Assembly (NCBI GenBank): GCA_963920765.1
Contig: OY987242.1
Span: 20,856,002-20,920,001 of the forward strand
Length of the DNA stretch: 64,000 bases
Reading direction: 5' to 3'
Origin: Ulota crispa
Lineage: Eukaryota > Streptophyta > Bryopsida > Orthotrichales > Orthotrichaceae
The notes below the pieces were generated by a model that saw only the letters and a program-made list of their open reading frames with translations, was not told the DNA's origin and searched no databases. A program made the position numbers and the translations under genes. This document shows, one piece after another, positions 24,021 through 37,624 of this stretch (positions are counted from its first letter, which is position 1; every line of letters starts with the position of its first letter).

Positions 24021-25547
24021 ATGGACCCCAATTAATCAAAGAGCAAAATTGAAATAAAGATGAAAAAGACTAATGAAAAAACTAAGAATAAAATTAGAAA
24101 AATCAAATTTACTTGCAAGTGCATTGTTGTTATTCATCCAACAGTCTCGTTTTATAAGCAAACCTTCAAGACTTTGCATAGAGAGAGAATGATAAAATTC
24201 TGCAATCCAAACCAAACTCTTGAAAGTCCAAACAATTCTTCCATTTTTTTAGGTTCAAACAATACTCCCATGCAACTCTATGTCATCCAAAGCGCAATGT
24301 CTATCTAGGTTGAACCCTTGTTTTAGTGACCCTAGGGGCTAGGCAATGCAACGTTATGATTTCAAAAATGTGAAAATTGAGTGATCTAATATTTTAATGA
24401 ATTTAAAAAATGTGAAAATTAGGTGATCAATATTAACTGAATTCAGATGCAATTGCCCAAGACCTCAACTCCCCGAGCCTTGGTAGTCATTAGAGATAAT
24501 GTGGACTCTCTAGAGGGCTACCAGGAAATGGTTTAGAAGACCCCAACATTGTATTTATTTTGTCCTTTTTAAATTACACTCGTATTAGTGTTCATGGTTG
24601 TGATGAGTGTATATGGTGAGAGAAAGCAATTCTATTGGATAGTGTAGGGGTGTACATCCAAAGTGCCAGAGGTGTTGGTACAAGAAAATTCTTATTTAAA
24701 TTGCTCCCAATCCTGTAGTTTACTATTTTTTAGTTAGAGAAGACGTATTTTTAAATCAAAGGATGGAAGGGTACGAGTACCTTTGGCAACAAAGTAGATG
24801 ACTTGGCAACAAAATTTATGGTTGCAAGATTAATACCAGATCTATAACTTACTCAGTGTCTGTTATACAGTAGGCAATCGGGACCACTTTTGGTGGAATT
24901 GGAAGAACAAGTCCTTGAAACTTAAGTACAATCCTCATCCTCTTAACATCTATATCTCTTGTTTTCAGCTCTACTGAAGGAAGTACAAAAGAAGATTACT
25001 TGAAAATCCATGAGATCATGAGGTCTATTCTCCCAATAGCAATGTTGAGGCCTAATTCAAACCCACCCTTAGCGCTGAGAAGACTATATTAACCCCTAAA
25101 GGACCAAGCAAAGTTTTCACCAAAAACTCTTCAAAATTGCCATTTTTAGAGCATCAACCAAATTTGAAACCAAAATTTTTTTTATGCATATGTGACCATA
25201 GGATCTTGTAGAACAATGGTTTTAGAAGATGTGGAAAAAAACTTCAGGGTTTTCTACCATGTGGATTGGAAGTTAGAATGGTTTGAATATTCAAAAACGT
25301 CTTGTGAAAAACCGGGCAGCTACCCTTCAGAAGGTGAAATCTAAGGAAAAAAGGCCATGTGGGTGGTGCTTCTCTAAATTCCTTATTCCACCTAAGTAAA
25401 GTACATGTCAAAAAAGTTTCAAATCATTTGGAGTTGTATAACATATGGAAAAGAATTAGTAAGTAAAAAGAAGTAGAGAACGATTCAAAACACTAAATTG
25501 TTAAGAATTTAATTATGGAAATGAAAAATGCCAATCCCAATAGTCAT
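24021..25547. other. Intergenic, no gene seen
   Basis: AT-rich DNA with no supportable coding region. A lone TTAACCCCTAAAGGACCAAG end lies at 25089-25108, with no matching right end that I could find nearby. Confidence 0.55.
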
Positions 25548-25976
25548 AAGGGAATTGATATGTGTACCACACCCTTTCAATTACTGTACCACACCCTTTC
25601 AATTATTGTACCACACCCCCAAAGAAATTTTAGATTTTTATCATCAAAAAATTGAATTTGAGAATTTGGAATTCAAATTTGGACTTAGAGAGTATGATTT
25701 AGTCTAGAACCATGAAAAAAGTTGCAATTCAACAGCACCCAATGAAAAAGTTTAGCTAGGAAGAAAAGTGTTACTTTTACTTTTATTTGTAAAAAAAGAT
25801 AAGCTTTTTCATTGGGTGTTGTTCAATTGCAAACTTTTCTATGGTTCTAGAGTAAACCGTGGTCTCTAATGAATTCAAAATTCTCAAATTTTGATTTTTG
25901 ATGGTAGAAATCTACAATTTACCTCCCAAGCGGGTGTGCAAATATCAACCCCTAGTGTGCACATATCAGTTCCCTT
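25548..25976. mobile_element. Foldback MITE, AAGGGAATTGATATGTG ends, copy 2
   Basis: Begins AAGGGAATTGATATGTG and ends with the inverse CACATATCAGTTCCCTT. The central arms CACCCAATGAAAAAGTTTAGC and AAGCTTTTTCATTGGGTG pair as in the copy at 4980-5397. Confidence 0.84.
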
Positions 25977-28584
25977 TTTTAATTGTTTTTTTAATGTGTG
26001 ACAAGTGAGGCTTATTTTAATCATTTTTTTAATGTGTGACAGGTGAGATGTCAATCTGAGAACTTTTTATGATTATTTTTATCAACCCCCCATGACCCCA
26101 TGCATGCCCCCCCATGGCCCATGTGCAATTTTATCATGCAACCCCCTTAACTAATACATAGGGACACCCTGTTCTATTACAAAAAAAAGATAAGTGTGTC
26201 ATATTCATTAGAATGGCAAAATTTCTTTGCAAAATTTGTGTAGTAAAGTAGCAGCATCCATAAGCGCTGCATCCCCATGGCCATCACCTGACAATGGCAA
26301 GGGCTAATCAATAAAAAATCAAATGGTTGTGGGTGATTGAGTGATGGTTGTGGGTGACTAGCATGAGGTTTTGAGTACCCATCTCACTATTTAAGAACCA
26401 ACAAGCTTTGTTTTTAGCATCTCTTACACATGGTTCGTACAATTTTAGTGATTTTGGACTTTGAAAAATCTTTGTGAACAAATGCTTGCAATTGGAACCT
26501 TGAAATTGATGCCAATATTTTTGGTTTCCACTTCCTATTGTATAGTTTTTTTTTCAAAGTCAGTGAATTATTTTATGTACTCCAAAACCCTTATTTCCAC
26601 GCTTATGGGAGCACCTACCTTAACTTAAAGCAAAGCTGATGACTCGCAGTAGAGACTTCCATGAAAGAGCCTGGTCAATCATCTAAAAATAGTATTTGTT
26701 TTGCATTATCCAACTATCATCTATAGTAGTGATGATAGTCATGATGAGCCTTGTAAACATATAAGAGTAAAGAAGTTTTGTTATATTTTTAAAGTATTGC
26801 CATGTCCCTGACACTACAAACAGATATATTGACTGATATTACTTGTCCTACCTGGAAGTCAGAGAAGGTAACAACAAGTTTGTATGTACTCCAGCTAGCT
26901 CATGTAGGCCTCTCTTAATAGCTTAAGATGTCAATCCCTAGCAGCCCTCTTGTGAGTCCATATTTTCTCTAATGTGATTATTTGGCACTCTTCAATCTTC
27001 ACTCCAAAGAGATCTAGAGCCTAATTGCTAAAGAGTTCAATCTACTAGATCTCATTTGGCCGTTTCAGTTTTGAGCCTATCATGGTATCACCTAATTACT
27101 TATATTTGAGTTGGTTGTGCAACTCCAACATCATTACTTGCTCCTCTAACTAAGAGCATCTCTAGCGTTGCACTTCATATTTGACACTTTGAGATGGTCC
27201 TCAAAATTCTTGTTATCCACCCTTGCTCTTCAACAATGCCCCTTGCACTTCAAATGTGCCTCATAAATACTGTAATTTGACCATTCACCAAGAAAAATAT
27301 AAGATAAGCTCACCAAACATTAAATAAATAATGTTTTGAAGGATCATTGCTTGACACACTATTACATTGAGATGAAGTGCCATGAAATTTTTTTGAGGGG
27401 ATAGAGCACTTATCATCCATGCTTGGAGTGTATCAGGACCTGGTAAGGCAAAGCTGGAGTTGCTCTTACTCCCTGCATTGAAAAGATTCTAGTATTTTCC
27501 ATGAGCTCTTTCAGCTATGCCCCCCTTGACCCTTGCGTCATATGTGCCACGTGAAGCTTGAATTGCAAGTGCTCCAAATCCTTCTTTTCCTAGTAAAAAG
27601 GTCCTACCTTCTACATGCCAGGATTGTCAGTAACGGACAACACAAAAGACGGTGTTGCTGTTTTTTAAATGTCGAAAACAAATTTTTTAAATTCAACTTA
27701 TGCCACTTTTGGTATTTTATTGGACAAAGAAAAACTCCAAACGACAGCACCAAAATCCGTGCCCTGTTTATGTCTTTCCATGACCACCCAATCTAGTAAT
27801 AACTTAGTGGGAAAAACTATACTTTGGGGACTATTGAAATGAAGAATCGAAAGATGCTCTACTAATAATCCTTGACTTTGATGACACTTATACCCACTTG
27901 CCATTTATTTATGAATACTCCAACGCGGGTGCCGTCAATTTACAGTTGAACTTCCCACAAGACTGCAACCACATGGCGACATGCAGGGTCCGGGAAATAT
28001 TTGAGATTTTTCGGTAAATTTCCTTCCATTCCTGTATTGAATCGGTTTATCCAAGAGCTCTTCCGGTTATTTTCTCTATTTCATTCTATTTCATACTATA
28101 AGTTAATAAAACTAAGATTTTGATCGGTTTTTAGCCAAAGTTTGTAAATTGCAAACGGTTATTTCTCATTTCAATTGGTTAGCATTGAACTAGGGGTCGG
28201 TTCTTCTTGGACTTTGGTGACATGGCACTGGCAAGGCAGAGCTGGGCAATGGAATAAAGTAGTCTGCTCATATTCTGCCCATGCTCTAAAACCGCTCACC
28301 TCCTCAAATATACCCTACTGGTACATGTCTTATTCATAGCCTTTCAACAATGTACATGTGAAGAACATTTGAGAGGTGGGTGGTTTTAGAGCACCTATGA
28401 CCTTTCCACTTCAAAATTCCATAACTAATTCCACAAAGCTCCATAAAATATGAAAACACTTGGGATAGATGCCAATTCCTCTTGTCTTTCAAGGAAAATT
28501 TATTGAAAATTATTTCAAAAAGTTTCACCTCCCCAAAATTTGGTTTCAGCCCTTAGATGAACAATTTACAAGTGCACTACCTTA
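25977..28584. other. Intergenic, no gene seen
   Basis: No convincing exon. It contains only a solo right end of the AGGTAGGAGC family (about 26599-26623, ACGCTTATGGGAGCACCTAC). Confidence 0.55.
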
Positions 28585-29170
28585 CTCCCTCTATCTCAGA
28601 AAAAAAAAACCCCGTGTTTGAGAATTTGTGAGGGGTTAAGAAATATTACCAATAAATTGTAATTGGAAGTTATTGGATATTAGGTTTAAACTATTTCAAA
28701 CATAACTTTAATTTTTTTAAGAATTAATGTTTTCTAAAACGGAAAGGAATTTAGAGCCAAGGATTAATTTCAAATTTCAAGTGTTTTCATATTGTTGCTG
28801 ATAATTAGAAAAAATGATTGATATGAAGTGTGTCAATGCAATTGGAAGTAAAGAAAAAGTTAGCCTAGTTGCCCAAGTTGTCCCATCTATCAAAAAATCA
28901 AATCTTAATGTTGATACTATTGATGATTATATGTTAATGATAGACACAATTTGCAATCAAAAATCACTAATCAAGTTTGCAATGCTAACATTAGCAATTA
29001 ATGAGCATAAAATGCCCAAAAAATACCACCAAACATGACAAGCAGTTAATGTTTATTTTAGAGATGAGCATAGGTTTTTTTTGTGACAAAAATCAAGTCA
29101 ATATACAAACACAAGCTTTTTTATAGATAAACAATAAGTCAAAAAATGGGTTTTTTTAGATAGAGGTAGT
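28585..29170. mobile_element. Mariner/Stowaway-like non-autonomous element
   Basis: The ends read CTCCCTCTATCTCAGAAAAAA and the inverse of TTTTTTTAGATAGAGGTAG, flanked by TA on each side. CTCCCTC-type ends with a TA target are typical of plant mariner/Stowaway elements. The 74-codon open frame inside (28814-29038) shows no transposase motif. Confidence 0.72.
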
Positions 29171-29619
29171 ACAATCTATTTCAAATTTTCAAGCAAGAGC
29201 ATGAGTATTTGAAAGGTTATGTCCTCAAAAAAATTAGGCATTAGAGCATCTTCACCCTTGCTCGCCACATGGGGAAGCACCAGGCCCTGGCTTGGGCGGC
29301 GTGTGAAATGAGGTCTAGCAAAGACACATCAATCAAAAAAATTGGCCAACATTACCAAGCACTTCCTTTAACACCTCAAGCTCAAGTGCTATCTTCAAAC
29401 TCTTGTGCGCTTGAAAGTAGCATTTTTTTTTGGAAATTTGATCTTTTACTTACCAAATAACAAAATAAACTAAGAGTTGTTGTTGTTTGTCATAGAGCTC
29501 CCTCACACATTGTAGGGAGTAGGGTTGTTGATGTTGTTTGCAAGAGCATATGAGCACCAATTTCTAATTTCAAGAGGGCTGACAAAGAATAGTGGCTCTC
29601 CAACCCGGAATTGCTCCCT

Positions 29620-29985
29620 TTAACCCTTAAATGTTGGGTTGGTTATCATGACTAGCCTGGCTACAGGTCTCTACATTGAGAGCAAGTGCCCACCCTATCA
29701 GATTATTCCTTAAAGCTGCAAAAGTCAACAATGCACGGTGCCCTCATGAAAATGGCAAGAAGGGCAGCATGGGACCTAACACCGTGTCTCCATATCTTCT
29801 CACAATTTTGATCACATAAAAATATGGACGCACTTTGTGAGGTTGTTTTTTACCACCCATGGTGGCCATGTGTGTATGGTCACCTCTATAAAAAAATCAG
29901 GCAAAAGTTGTTTTTTTTGTGTGTTGCACAGTGCTTTTTTGAGGCTAGCGGACAAAAAATGTCCACTTCAACATTTAAGGGTTAA
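29620..29985. mobile_element. TTAA-bounded (piggyBac-like) MITE
   Basis: TTAACCCTTAAATGTTG at the left and the exact inverse CAACATTTAAGGGTTAA at the right; 366 bp, no transposase. Confidence 0.75.
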
Positions 29986-30132
29986 CGGAAATACAACACT
30001 CCAAATCTCTCTTGATGCCCTCTGTGTGACAAGCAAGGGCGGAGACGCTTTAACCCTTAAAGGATGAGGAGAATGAAAAACATCCTCCATACATACTTGC
30101 GGTGCAAACATTCCATGGTGACTGGCTTGTCC

Positions 30133-30903
30133 TTTAACCCTTGAGTGCCCAAGCTGATTTCACCAAAATCAGGGTTTTTGGAGACCAACAACTTTGATGC
30201 ATTGTTTCTTAATCAATTAGATGATCCATAGAAAGCAACCATTGGAAATAGTAGAACACCTACTTAGAAAATGGCTTGCAAAATTTGGGAACAATTGACT
30301 ATGGGAGATGGGAGATTGTAACATTTGATCAAACAACATGTGATGACAGAATCCCACTTTTTGGTAGGTAGTTGCTATTTGATGATTTTTACAAAACTCT
30401 ATAAGCCCGTGATTCATCTCAAATTTTGTGAGCAACAAGATTAGATGTGAATGCACACACTTGTAAATTATTGAAGATTGCACTTCTTTCTATGTCAAGT
30501 TTTAGGGCTTCAAATTGCTATTGCATGGAATACAATGATTGGCACAGTTGGTGGGTTGCCATAATAAGGATTTACAACATGCTTGAACCCTTGCCAACAA
30601 CTTTCCTGCTACCACAAAGCTTACCCAAGGAAGCTTGCAAGGGATATTGACCAATTGCAGCTTATAAAATGCTGCTTGCCACCACGCCCCTGTTGCCTTG
30701 TACGGTGTTTCACCCAATCAAATCTCTTGGAGCACTTGTACAACATTTGGCTTTCCTTGCCATTACTCCATTGGCATGAACAACTTGAATGCTTTCATAA
30801 TTGTAATTTATAACAAGATCAAAAAGTTAGATCCAATGCCTCAAAACAAGGCTTTGAAATCGTGAAAGGCAATATATGGGGCGTTGAGGCGCTCAGGGGT
30901 TAA
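30133..30903. mobile_element. TTAA-bounded (piggyBac-like) element
   Basis: TTAACCCTTGAGTGCCCAAG left and GGCGCTCAGGGGTTAA right. The ends resemble those of the 40459-40710 element (TTAACCCCTCAGCGCCCAA). Confidence 0.62.
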
Positions 30904-30999
30904 GGGTTAAGGAAGTAGTGCCTAGATTTTCTGGGACACGCCATGTCAAAACGATACTGATGTCAACAAAAATAGCAAGTTGATTGCCTCCATGGTTGC

Positions 31000-31765
31000 A
31001 GTTTCCAAGCGGAATTGCAGCGTACCTCCAACATAAACAGTATGCACGTCCAGGCCAAGGCCACACAGGCCAGAACCAATGTTTCAAACTAGCGCTTTGG
31101 AAAAAACAGATGGCGGTTTTACATCTTTGTGAAAAAGCAGATTCATTACCTTTCCAGGGCCCATTTTTCTATTTTAACAAAATTGCCAATTTTGAGAGTT
31201 CACAAACTACTGCCTCAAACCTTCTTTCCTAGAATGGTGGAGAGATTATCTTTAGGTGAACAATAGTTGAAAACTTGGAAAAGTAGCTATCCCCCAATTT
31301 TCCAAAAATACAAGTTATTTCTCATCCATTTCAAATTGCCAATTTTGGGCTTGTGTGGCCCCGGCATCAGTCCGGTACGTGAGTGACCAGTCACGACAAG
31401 TCATCCACTCTTCCCTGATGCCAAGGTCACACAAGCACAAAATCGGCGGTTTGAAATGGATGCAGAGTAACTTGTAGTTTTGGAAAATTGGGAGACACAT
31501 ACTTTTTCAACTTTTCAACTATTGTTCGCCTAAAGATAACCTCTCCACCATTCTAGGGCAAGAAGTTTGAGACGCCAGATTGTAAACTCTCAAAACAGAC
31601 AGTTTTGAACAAACTAGAAAAGTGAGCCCTCTGAAAGTCAAAGAATTTGCTTTTCCATAAACCAGTAACTCCGCTCCCTCCGCTCCTTGTTGTTTACAAT
31701 ATGTTGATTTTGAACTCCTGTTTTGGCCTGTTTTGGCGTGTTTGGCCCGGCCTTGAGTCTTTGGA
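31000..31765. repeat. Large imperfect palindrome
   Basis: Arms of about 350 bp fold around 31385. Complementary blocks include GATTATCTTTAGGTGAACAA / TTGTTCGCCTAAAGATAACC and CATTTCAAATTGCCAATTTTG / CAAAATCGGCGGTTTGAAATG. No open frame of note. Confidence 0.78.
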
Positions 31766-31781
31766 CCTAACAATACTGAAT

Positions 31782-32014
31782 TTAATCCCTAAAGGACGGA
31801 GCGTGCCGCTATGACCAGTAGAATACAAGGTTTTTTTCTTGTATTTGAAATAGATTCAAACGTTTACTGCATTTAAGATCAACAAAGAAGTTGGAGAATA
31901 GATCAAGCAGTTCTAATGAGCTACTTGAGATCCCATATTAAAACTTCTTATTGGTAGCAAATACCGATTATACGGCAACGTATATACTATGCCATGTTGT
32001 CCTTTAAGGGTTAA
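31782..32014. mobile_element. TTAA-bounded (piggyBac-like) MITE
   Basis: TTAATCCCTAAAGGACGG left and TTGTCCTTTAAGGGTTAA right, 233 bp. Confidence 0.75.
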
Positions 32015-32122
32015 TATGGAACTTCAATTTGAAGGGCATCCGCAAAAGAAGATGGACAATCACTGTAAATTATCTTCTTCTTTTTGGCACTAAAGAGCAA
32101 GCACTTGTACTGCTTAAGTCAT

Positions 32123-33336
32123 TTAACCCACGCAACCATATTTTGGTTGCAAGGAGTGGTTTTTGGCTTATAGATTGAAATCACTCAATAATTTGGAATT
32201 TGGTCTTGAAAAACGCATGTGATCACAAGATTTTTGCATCCATTTGAAAAAAAAAATGGAATTGGATATGTGAGTTGACAAATAATGGTGTTTAACATAC
32301 AACATGCCTTCAAAATATATATCCATTTTTTTTGGTCAAAGATGGATAAAAACAACAACGCAATACATCAGATATGCAAAAAGTATGTCAAATTTCAATT
32401 AAACAATCCTAAAAAATTTCAAATTGTTTAAGAAATATGCTTGAATTGTTTTCCTATATAGTAGCAGTATAATTGTAGTATTTAAAGATATATTGAAATG
32501 GTGTTGTCATTTCATCTTTAAAATTTGTAGTCCTACATTTTAAGGCCAATTTTTGATTGTTTTCACTATCAAATTTTCCATAATAGTTACCAATTTCTTT
32601 ATAGAACCGTTTCAAGGTAGCAAAAAAGGTGGGATTTTTTACCCTTCTTGTCCACTTAGCTACACCTTGTGATTGATATTATTGTCTGCTTTGTGTGAAA
32701 CCAATCTTGTTGGAAAGGTGGGAAACCTTGCTTTTTAGAATTGTAAGGCTTTTCTCAATCAAAACTTGCATGAAGCGTTAACATTCAAAACCACACAAGC
32801 ATGAAATACTAGAGATTTTTTGCATATAGCTCACTCAATCATTATAACATTTCACTTCCAACAACAGATCTAGCTAGAATTTTGATGCATTAAGGTAGGA
32901 GCACCTATAAACATCAAACAAAGGGTTTTGAACATGATAACTATTAATAACAACTAGCAAATTATAGGATCCTTTTAGGAACAAAAAAGAAATGAGTTTG
33001 CACTTTTGAATGTATTATTTGGATACTATGAGAATAAGTTGTGAATTTTTAAAGAGCAAATTGTCATTGCACCCATAACCACTTTTGAGATTTCATATTC
33101 ACATGTTGTACATCCTTGTAATCACATCTATTCACTTCCACACATTTTCCAAGATTTTAGAGGTGACGGTTATGGGGACACTGACGCTTATGGGTGTTCC
33201 TACCTTACAACAAACAAGGTGTCCTTTGGTTGGATTATTCAAATTGAGTCCATACATGATTCAATTGCACATCTAAGCTTACAACCCCTATTTTTTGTAG
33301 ATTTTGTGAAAATGGGTGTGGTCCTTAATGGGGTAA
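32123..33336. mobile_element. TTAA-ended 1.2-kb element, copy A, with nested insertion
   Basis: Starts TTAACCCACGCAACC and continues colinear with 40707-41883 (ATTTGGAATTTGGTCTTGAA; TTGATTGTTTTCACTATCAA; CCACTTAGCTACACCTTGTG). Its right end has decayed. It carries the 313-bp element at 32893-33205, absent from the paralogous copy. Confidence 0.75.
32893..33205. mobile_element. AGGTAGGAGC-ended element inserted at TA
   Basis: AGGTAGGAGCACCTATAAAC left and GACGCTTATGGGTGTTCCTA then CCT right, flanked by TA (or TTA). The uninterrupted site (GATACATTACAACAAACAAG) exists at about 41735-41754, which fixes the boundaries. Confidence 0.88.
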
Positions 33337-34097
33337 AGGACCAAGGGTGTTTTTTGAGAAAAACATTAGAAACTGCTAATTTTTAGTGTATTGTCCAAAT
33401 TGAAAAAATGAAAACTTTCTTTGAATCTTAATTGTACAAAAGTGTGTCAAACAAGTAAATGAATGTGTGCAAAAATATTTAGCCCATTTGACCTTGTGGA
33501 ACGTGAATTGTAAGATTATAACATTTGAAAGGTGAAAAACAACTTTTTTTCATTCCTACAAGACAAGCTTAGTAGACTTTGAGCCAATTTGGAGTAAAAT
33601 TTTTGCTCTACATAAAAACAAGGTTTTTGGCCATTAATAAGTGTAGAGATAAATATCCAAAATGTGTGAAAAATATTCAAAAGCTTTGCATTTATAGATT
33701 GAAAGATAATAGGGCTTGAAGTTAGAAGAAAATACTTTTTTTTGAAACTACCTGGACGTAGTTAACAAGGCTTGACTCCTCTTAGAATGTAATTGATGAG
33801 TTCATTTTCTTTTTTTCTGACAATTGTATACCATACTTTATTTGTTGCATACATACCAAAATTCAAAAGTTCATGAGAGTTTTAGCATAGGATTCTCCAA
33901 AGATGCTCAAGCTGCCCAAATTATTTTAGGCAACATAACTTTTGAACCAAGCAAAGAAAAAATTACATTTCCACTTGTGGGTTACATATTTACTCCTTAT
34001 GTAACGATTTTGAGAACACCCAATAATAATGACTCCATATGACCTTACCAAGTTCTCGAGTGTCCATTGACCAAACACTTGGTCTTTTAGGGGTTAA

Positions 34098-36405
34098 ATG
34101 ATAAGTAAACAAAGTCTTAATATTCTTTTTATTGCTAATTCACTTTTTGCATGGATTCCAAATATTTTTGCAACAAAACTCTAAAGTCAATGTTCAATTC
34201 AGAAAATCAACAATCTAGAATGAATAAATAGGTATTTCAAAACAATTTCAATAATAGATCTATTGAAGGTTTATAATATAATTTGAAATTTATTTCCGTT
34301 GTTTAAAACTATAAAAGTTTGAACATAAGCATCACCATAGTATGGTTTGTATTTGATTTTATAAAACTGAATTTAATATTTTGAAATCAATAATTAATAT
34401 GTAGTTTGATAGCAAACATAGTTACATCTAATTGTTAAATTGTGTTCCAAAATAAAATCCAGAATCATTACTTGTTTATCCTACTAAATTTTGTGATATG
34501 AGATTTCACCATTTTTGAAAATTGACATTTCCCCATTTTTTTGGAAATTAGGCTTCATTAAAGCATTCTTGTAATAAAATTTGACGTAGAATACCCCAGA
34601 GTTTAAAACAGAAATTTCACCATTATGACAATGAATAGTTCACTATTATAGTCTTCACATAATATGTGGTTGAAAATTAGAGTGATCTAAAAATTAGTAT
34701 TGGCCTTACTAATACTTGTATAGGAATCAATATTAAAAATGTAGAAATATTGCTTTGGCCTCAAGATAGTGTAGAGTAATTTATCACTTGTGTGGAATGT
34801 AAAACAAGCCTAATTGGTGAATAGTAATAAACTATTTGACATGGACAAATAAATGTTTCAAAATCAACAAACTAATTAGTTAACAAATAAATGAATGACG
34901 AGAAACTTGGAGGCCATTGTACGTGCCCAAAAGAGTATGATTTGTTTGTGAATTGTTTCTAAACCTCAAAATGATGCAAGAAAAAAGTCATGTGTTTTTT
35001 GTTTTATAAAATTTAATTGAAAATTAATCTATAATATTATATTAACTTTCTGACTCCATCAACATCAAGCTTAGTTTTGTTTAGATTTGTTTTATTAAAT
35101 GAGTACTTCCAAGCACATCAATTTTTCACCTCTTGCATGATGTGATGTAAAGTTGGCAATGTACCAATTAAAATTCTAATGCCTTTTTTAAATTCCATTA
35201 TGAACATACCATTAGAAAAATTTTCAAAGTTATTGTAGAAAGTTATTGTTATATGAAAAAATTAATGCGGCATTGTGGCATATAATTTTATCATTATAGC
35301 GCCAGAAACCTAGCTTTTTCAAATAATGTGACCTGCACTAAGTTACATGTGAAATCCAATGTGGTGTCTATGCCAATTGATAAAACCTTTGACTTTAATT
35401 TATATGAAAAATCATACAAGCCAACCACTATTGTTCTGTTAAAAATCGATGCACTTTTTGAACATTTCCAGTTTCTATATTGGCAAAACATAGAAGACAC
35501 ATGCTTTAAAGAAATGAAGAAATTGCATATACTAAAAACATAATAATGGCCTCCTAGTACCACAAACAAGGATATGGAACAAGGATATGGAAGCTACATA
35601 CATAGATATCATAAAAAGTTCAACAATAAACTTAATTGGTTGAAGCAACGATTTTTATCTTAAAAAAAATCAAGTATGAAATATTAAAATTTGAGAAGTT
35701 TTCAAATAGGGACAAAAAAGAATGATTAAATGGAGGTGTTTTAGTTTTTTTAGAAAATTTACATATGTACAAAATAGTCATTCTTTAATAGTGTCTATTG
35801 GGTAATTGTGTGCTTCATTTCATTGTTAAAAACTTGACAATTTGACATTTGAAAAAAAAATCTATGAGAAAATACAATAAAACACGGAAAATTAAGTTTA
35901 ATCAAATTGTGTAAAACATATGTCAAAATTACCTATTTAAACATCTACTAGCTTGTGGATAAAAATTGACTCTAAACTTCTTCATGTGATAAACTTTCAT
36001 TTTTGTTGTGTGTATGTGTCATCTAACAATGATTTATATATGATTTTAAGAAATTTAAAACTCAATAAGTTAGATTTTGCAAGTAAAGGAACCGATGACA
36101 TAGTTTTCATGCTTTCGGTTTCAATTATTGCATACATGGTAATACAACTTTGTTCAAACAATATTATTATGAGGATTTTCCTTTTTACTACAAGTGTTAG
36201 TTTCTTTGAAATAGTTTGCGAGTAATCATAAAGGATATTAATGATAAATAAATGAAAAAATATTAAAAAAACCCATTCTTTGTTTATGATGTAGATTTGT
36301 AAATACCTACATTTGCATTTTAATAACACAATTTTAGAAAACTTTCCAGGAGGTAACGTATTACCAGGCTTCAAAGTTCTAAATTTGTGTGCACTAGACT
36401 TTATG
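34098..36405. other. Intergenic, very AT-rich, no gene seen
   Basis: No exon-like region. A right end of a TTAA-bounded element (GGTCTTTTAGGGGTTAA, ending 34097) precedes it. Open frames here are short and of low complexity. Confidence 0.55.
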
Positions 36406-36407
36406 TA

Positions 36408-36721
36408 AGGTAGGAGCACCCATAAACGTCAAATTAAGGGTTTTGAACATGATGATTATTTATAAACAACTAGTAAATTATAGGATCCTATTAGGAACAG
36501 AAAAAAAATAAGTTTGCATTTTCAAATGTATTATTTGGATATTGTGAGAATAAGTTATGAATTTTTAAAGAGCAAACTACCATTGCACCCATAACCACCT
36601 TTAACAATTCATGTTCATATGTTGTATATTCTTGTTATTACATCTATTCACTTCAACAGATTTTCCAAGATTTCATAAATGACAATTATGGGGACACTAA
36701 CGCTTATGGGTGATCCCACCA
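36408..36721. mobile_element. AGGTAGGAGC-ended element, second copy
   Basis: Colinear with 32893-33205 (CATAAACGTC, ATAGGATCCTATTAGGAAC, CATTGCACCCATAACCACC, ACGCTTATGGGTGATCCCACC), with TA at each flank. Confidence 0.84.
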
Positions 36722-36739
36722 TAAGTAATCTTCAATTCA

Positions 36740-37620
36740 TGTAAAGTACAAGTGCATAATGATAGGTACATGCATATTTTGTCATTTACAAAACTTTGCA
36801 AGAATACATAGTAAAATTGGGATTTTGTTATTTTGAATCAAAGGTATTGATTCTTATGCAATCCAAACCTGGCATTCTAAATTTTGATTCTTAAAAACCA
36901 AAATCCCATCTTTGGTGAATTATTTTGTACAAAATTCATGGGTTTTTATGAAAATTGATTGAAGAAAATTGGTGATGAATTTTTGAGATTTGATTGCATG
37001 AGTATGTAGGAAACATCCATACACATATTATTTGTTCTAAAAAGAACACCTTTAATTAACAAAATTATGACCAACAAAGAATTCAATGTGGAGTGTGGTA
37101 GGACCAAGATTTGTAAAATAGATATATTTTTATGAAAATCAATTTTTATTATTTGATACATATACTATGACTAAATTTGTACCTTTGAACATGACAATAT
37201 GTTTATGTAGCCAAAAATTAGTCAAAAATTTTAAAATATCTATTTTGCAAATTTTGGTCCTACTACACCCCACATTGAACTCTTTGTTGATCATAATTTT
37301 GTTACTCAAGGGGGTTCTTTTTAGAAAGAATAATATGTGTATGGATGTTTCCTACATACTCATGCAATCAAATCTCAAAAATTCATCACCAATTTTCTTC
37401 AATCAATTTTCATAAAAACCCATGAATTTTGTACAAAATAATTCACCAAAAATGGGATTTTGGTTTTTAGGAATCAAAATTTGGTATGCTTGATTTGGAT
37501 TGCATAAGAATCAATACCTCTGATTCAAAATAACAAAATCCCAATTTTACTATGTATTCTTGCAAAGTTTTGTAAATGACAAAATAGGAATGTACGTATC
37601 ATTATGTAAGGGTACTATGT
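36740..37620. mobile_element. Giant foldback element, copy 1
   Basis: Arms of over 400 bp are complementary around about 37170: TTGGTGATGAATTTTTGAGA in the left arm is matched by TCTCAAAAATTCATCACCAA in the right. Outer ends carry TAATGATAGGTAC and its inverse. No transposase frame. Confidence 0.85.
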
Positions 37621-37624
37621 AGTA

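Noticed and set aside
28814-29038. Transposase fragment within the mariner-like element
   Set aside because: No DDE/D catalytic block or helix-turn-helix motif is visible in the 74 codons.
35997-36419. 140-codon minus-strand frame
   Set aside because: AT-rich composition, Ile/Leu/Lys-heavy, runs into a transposon end, and matches no family I recognise.
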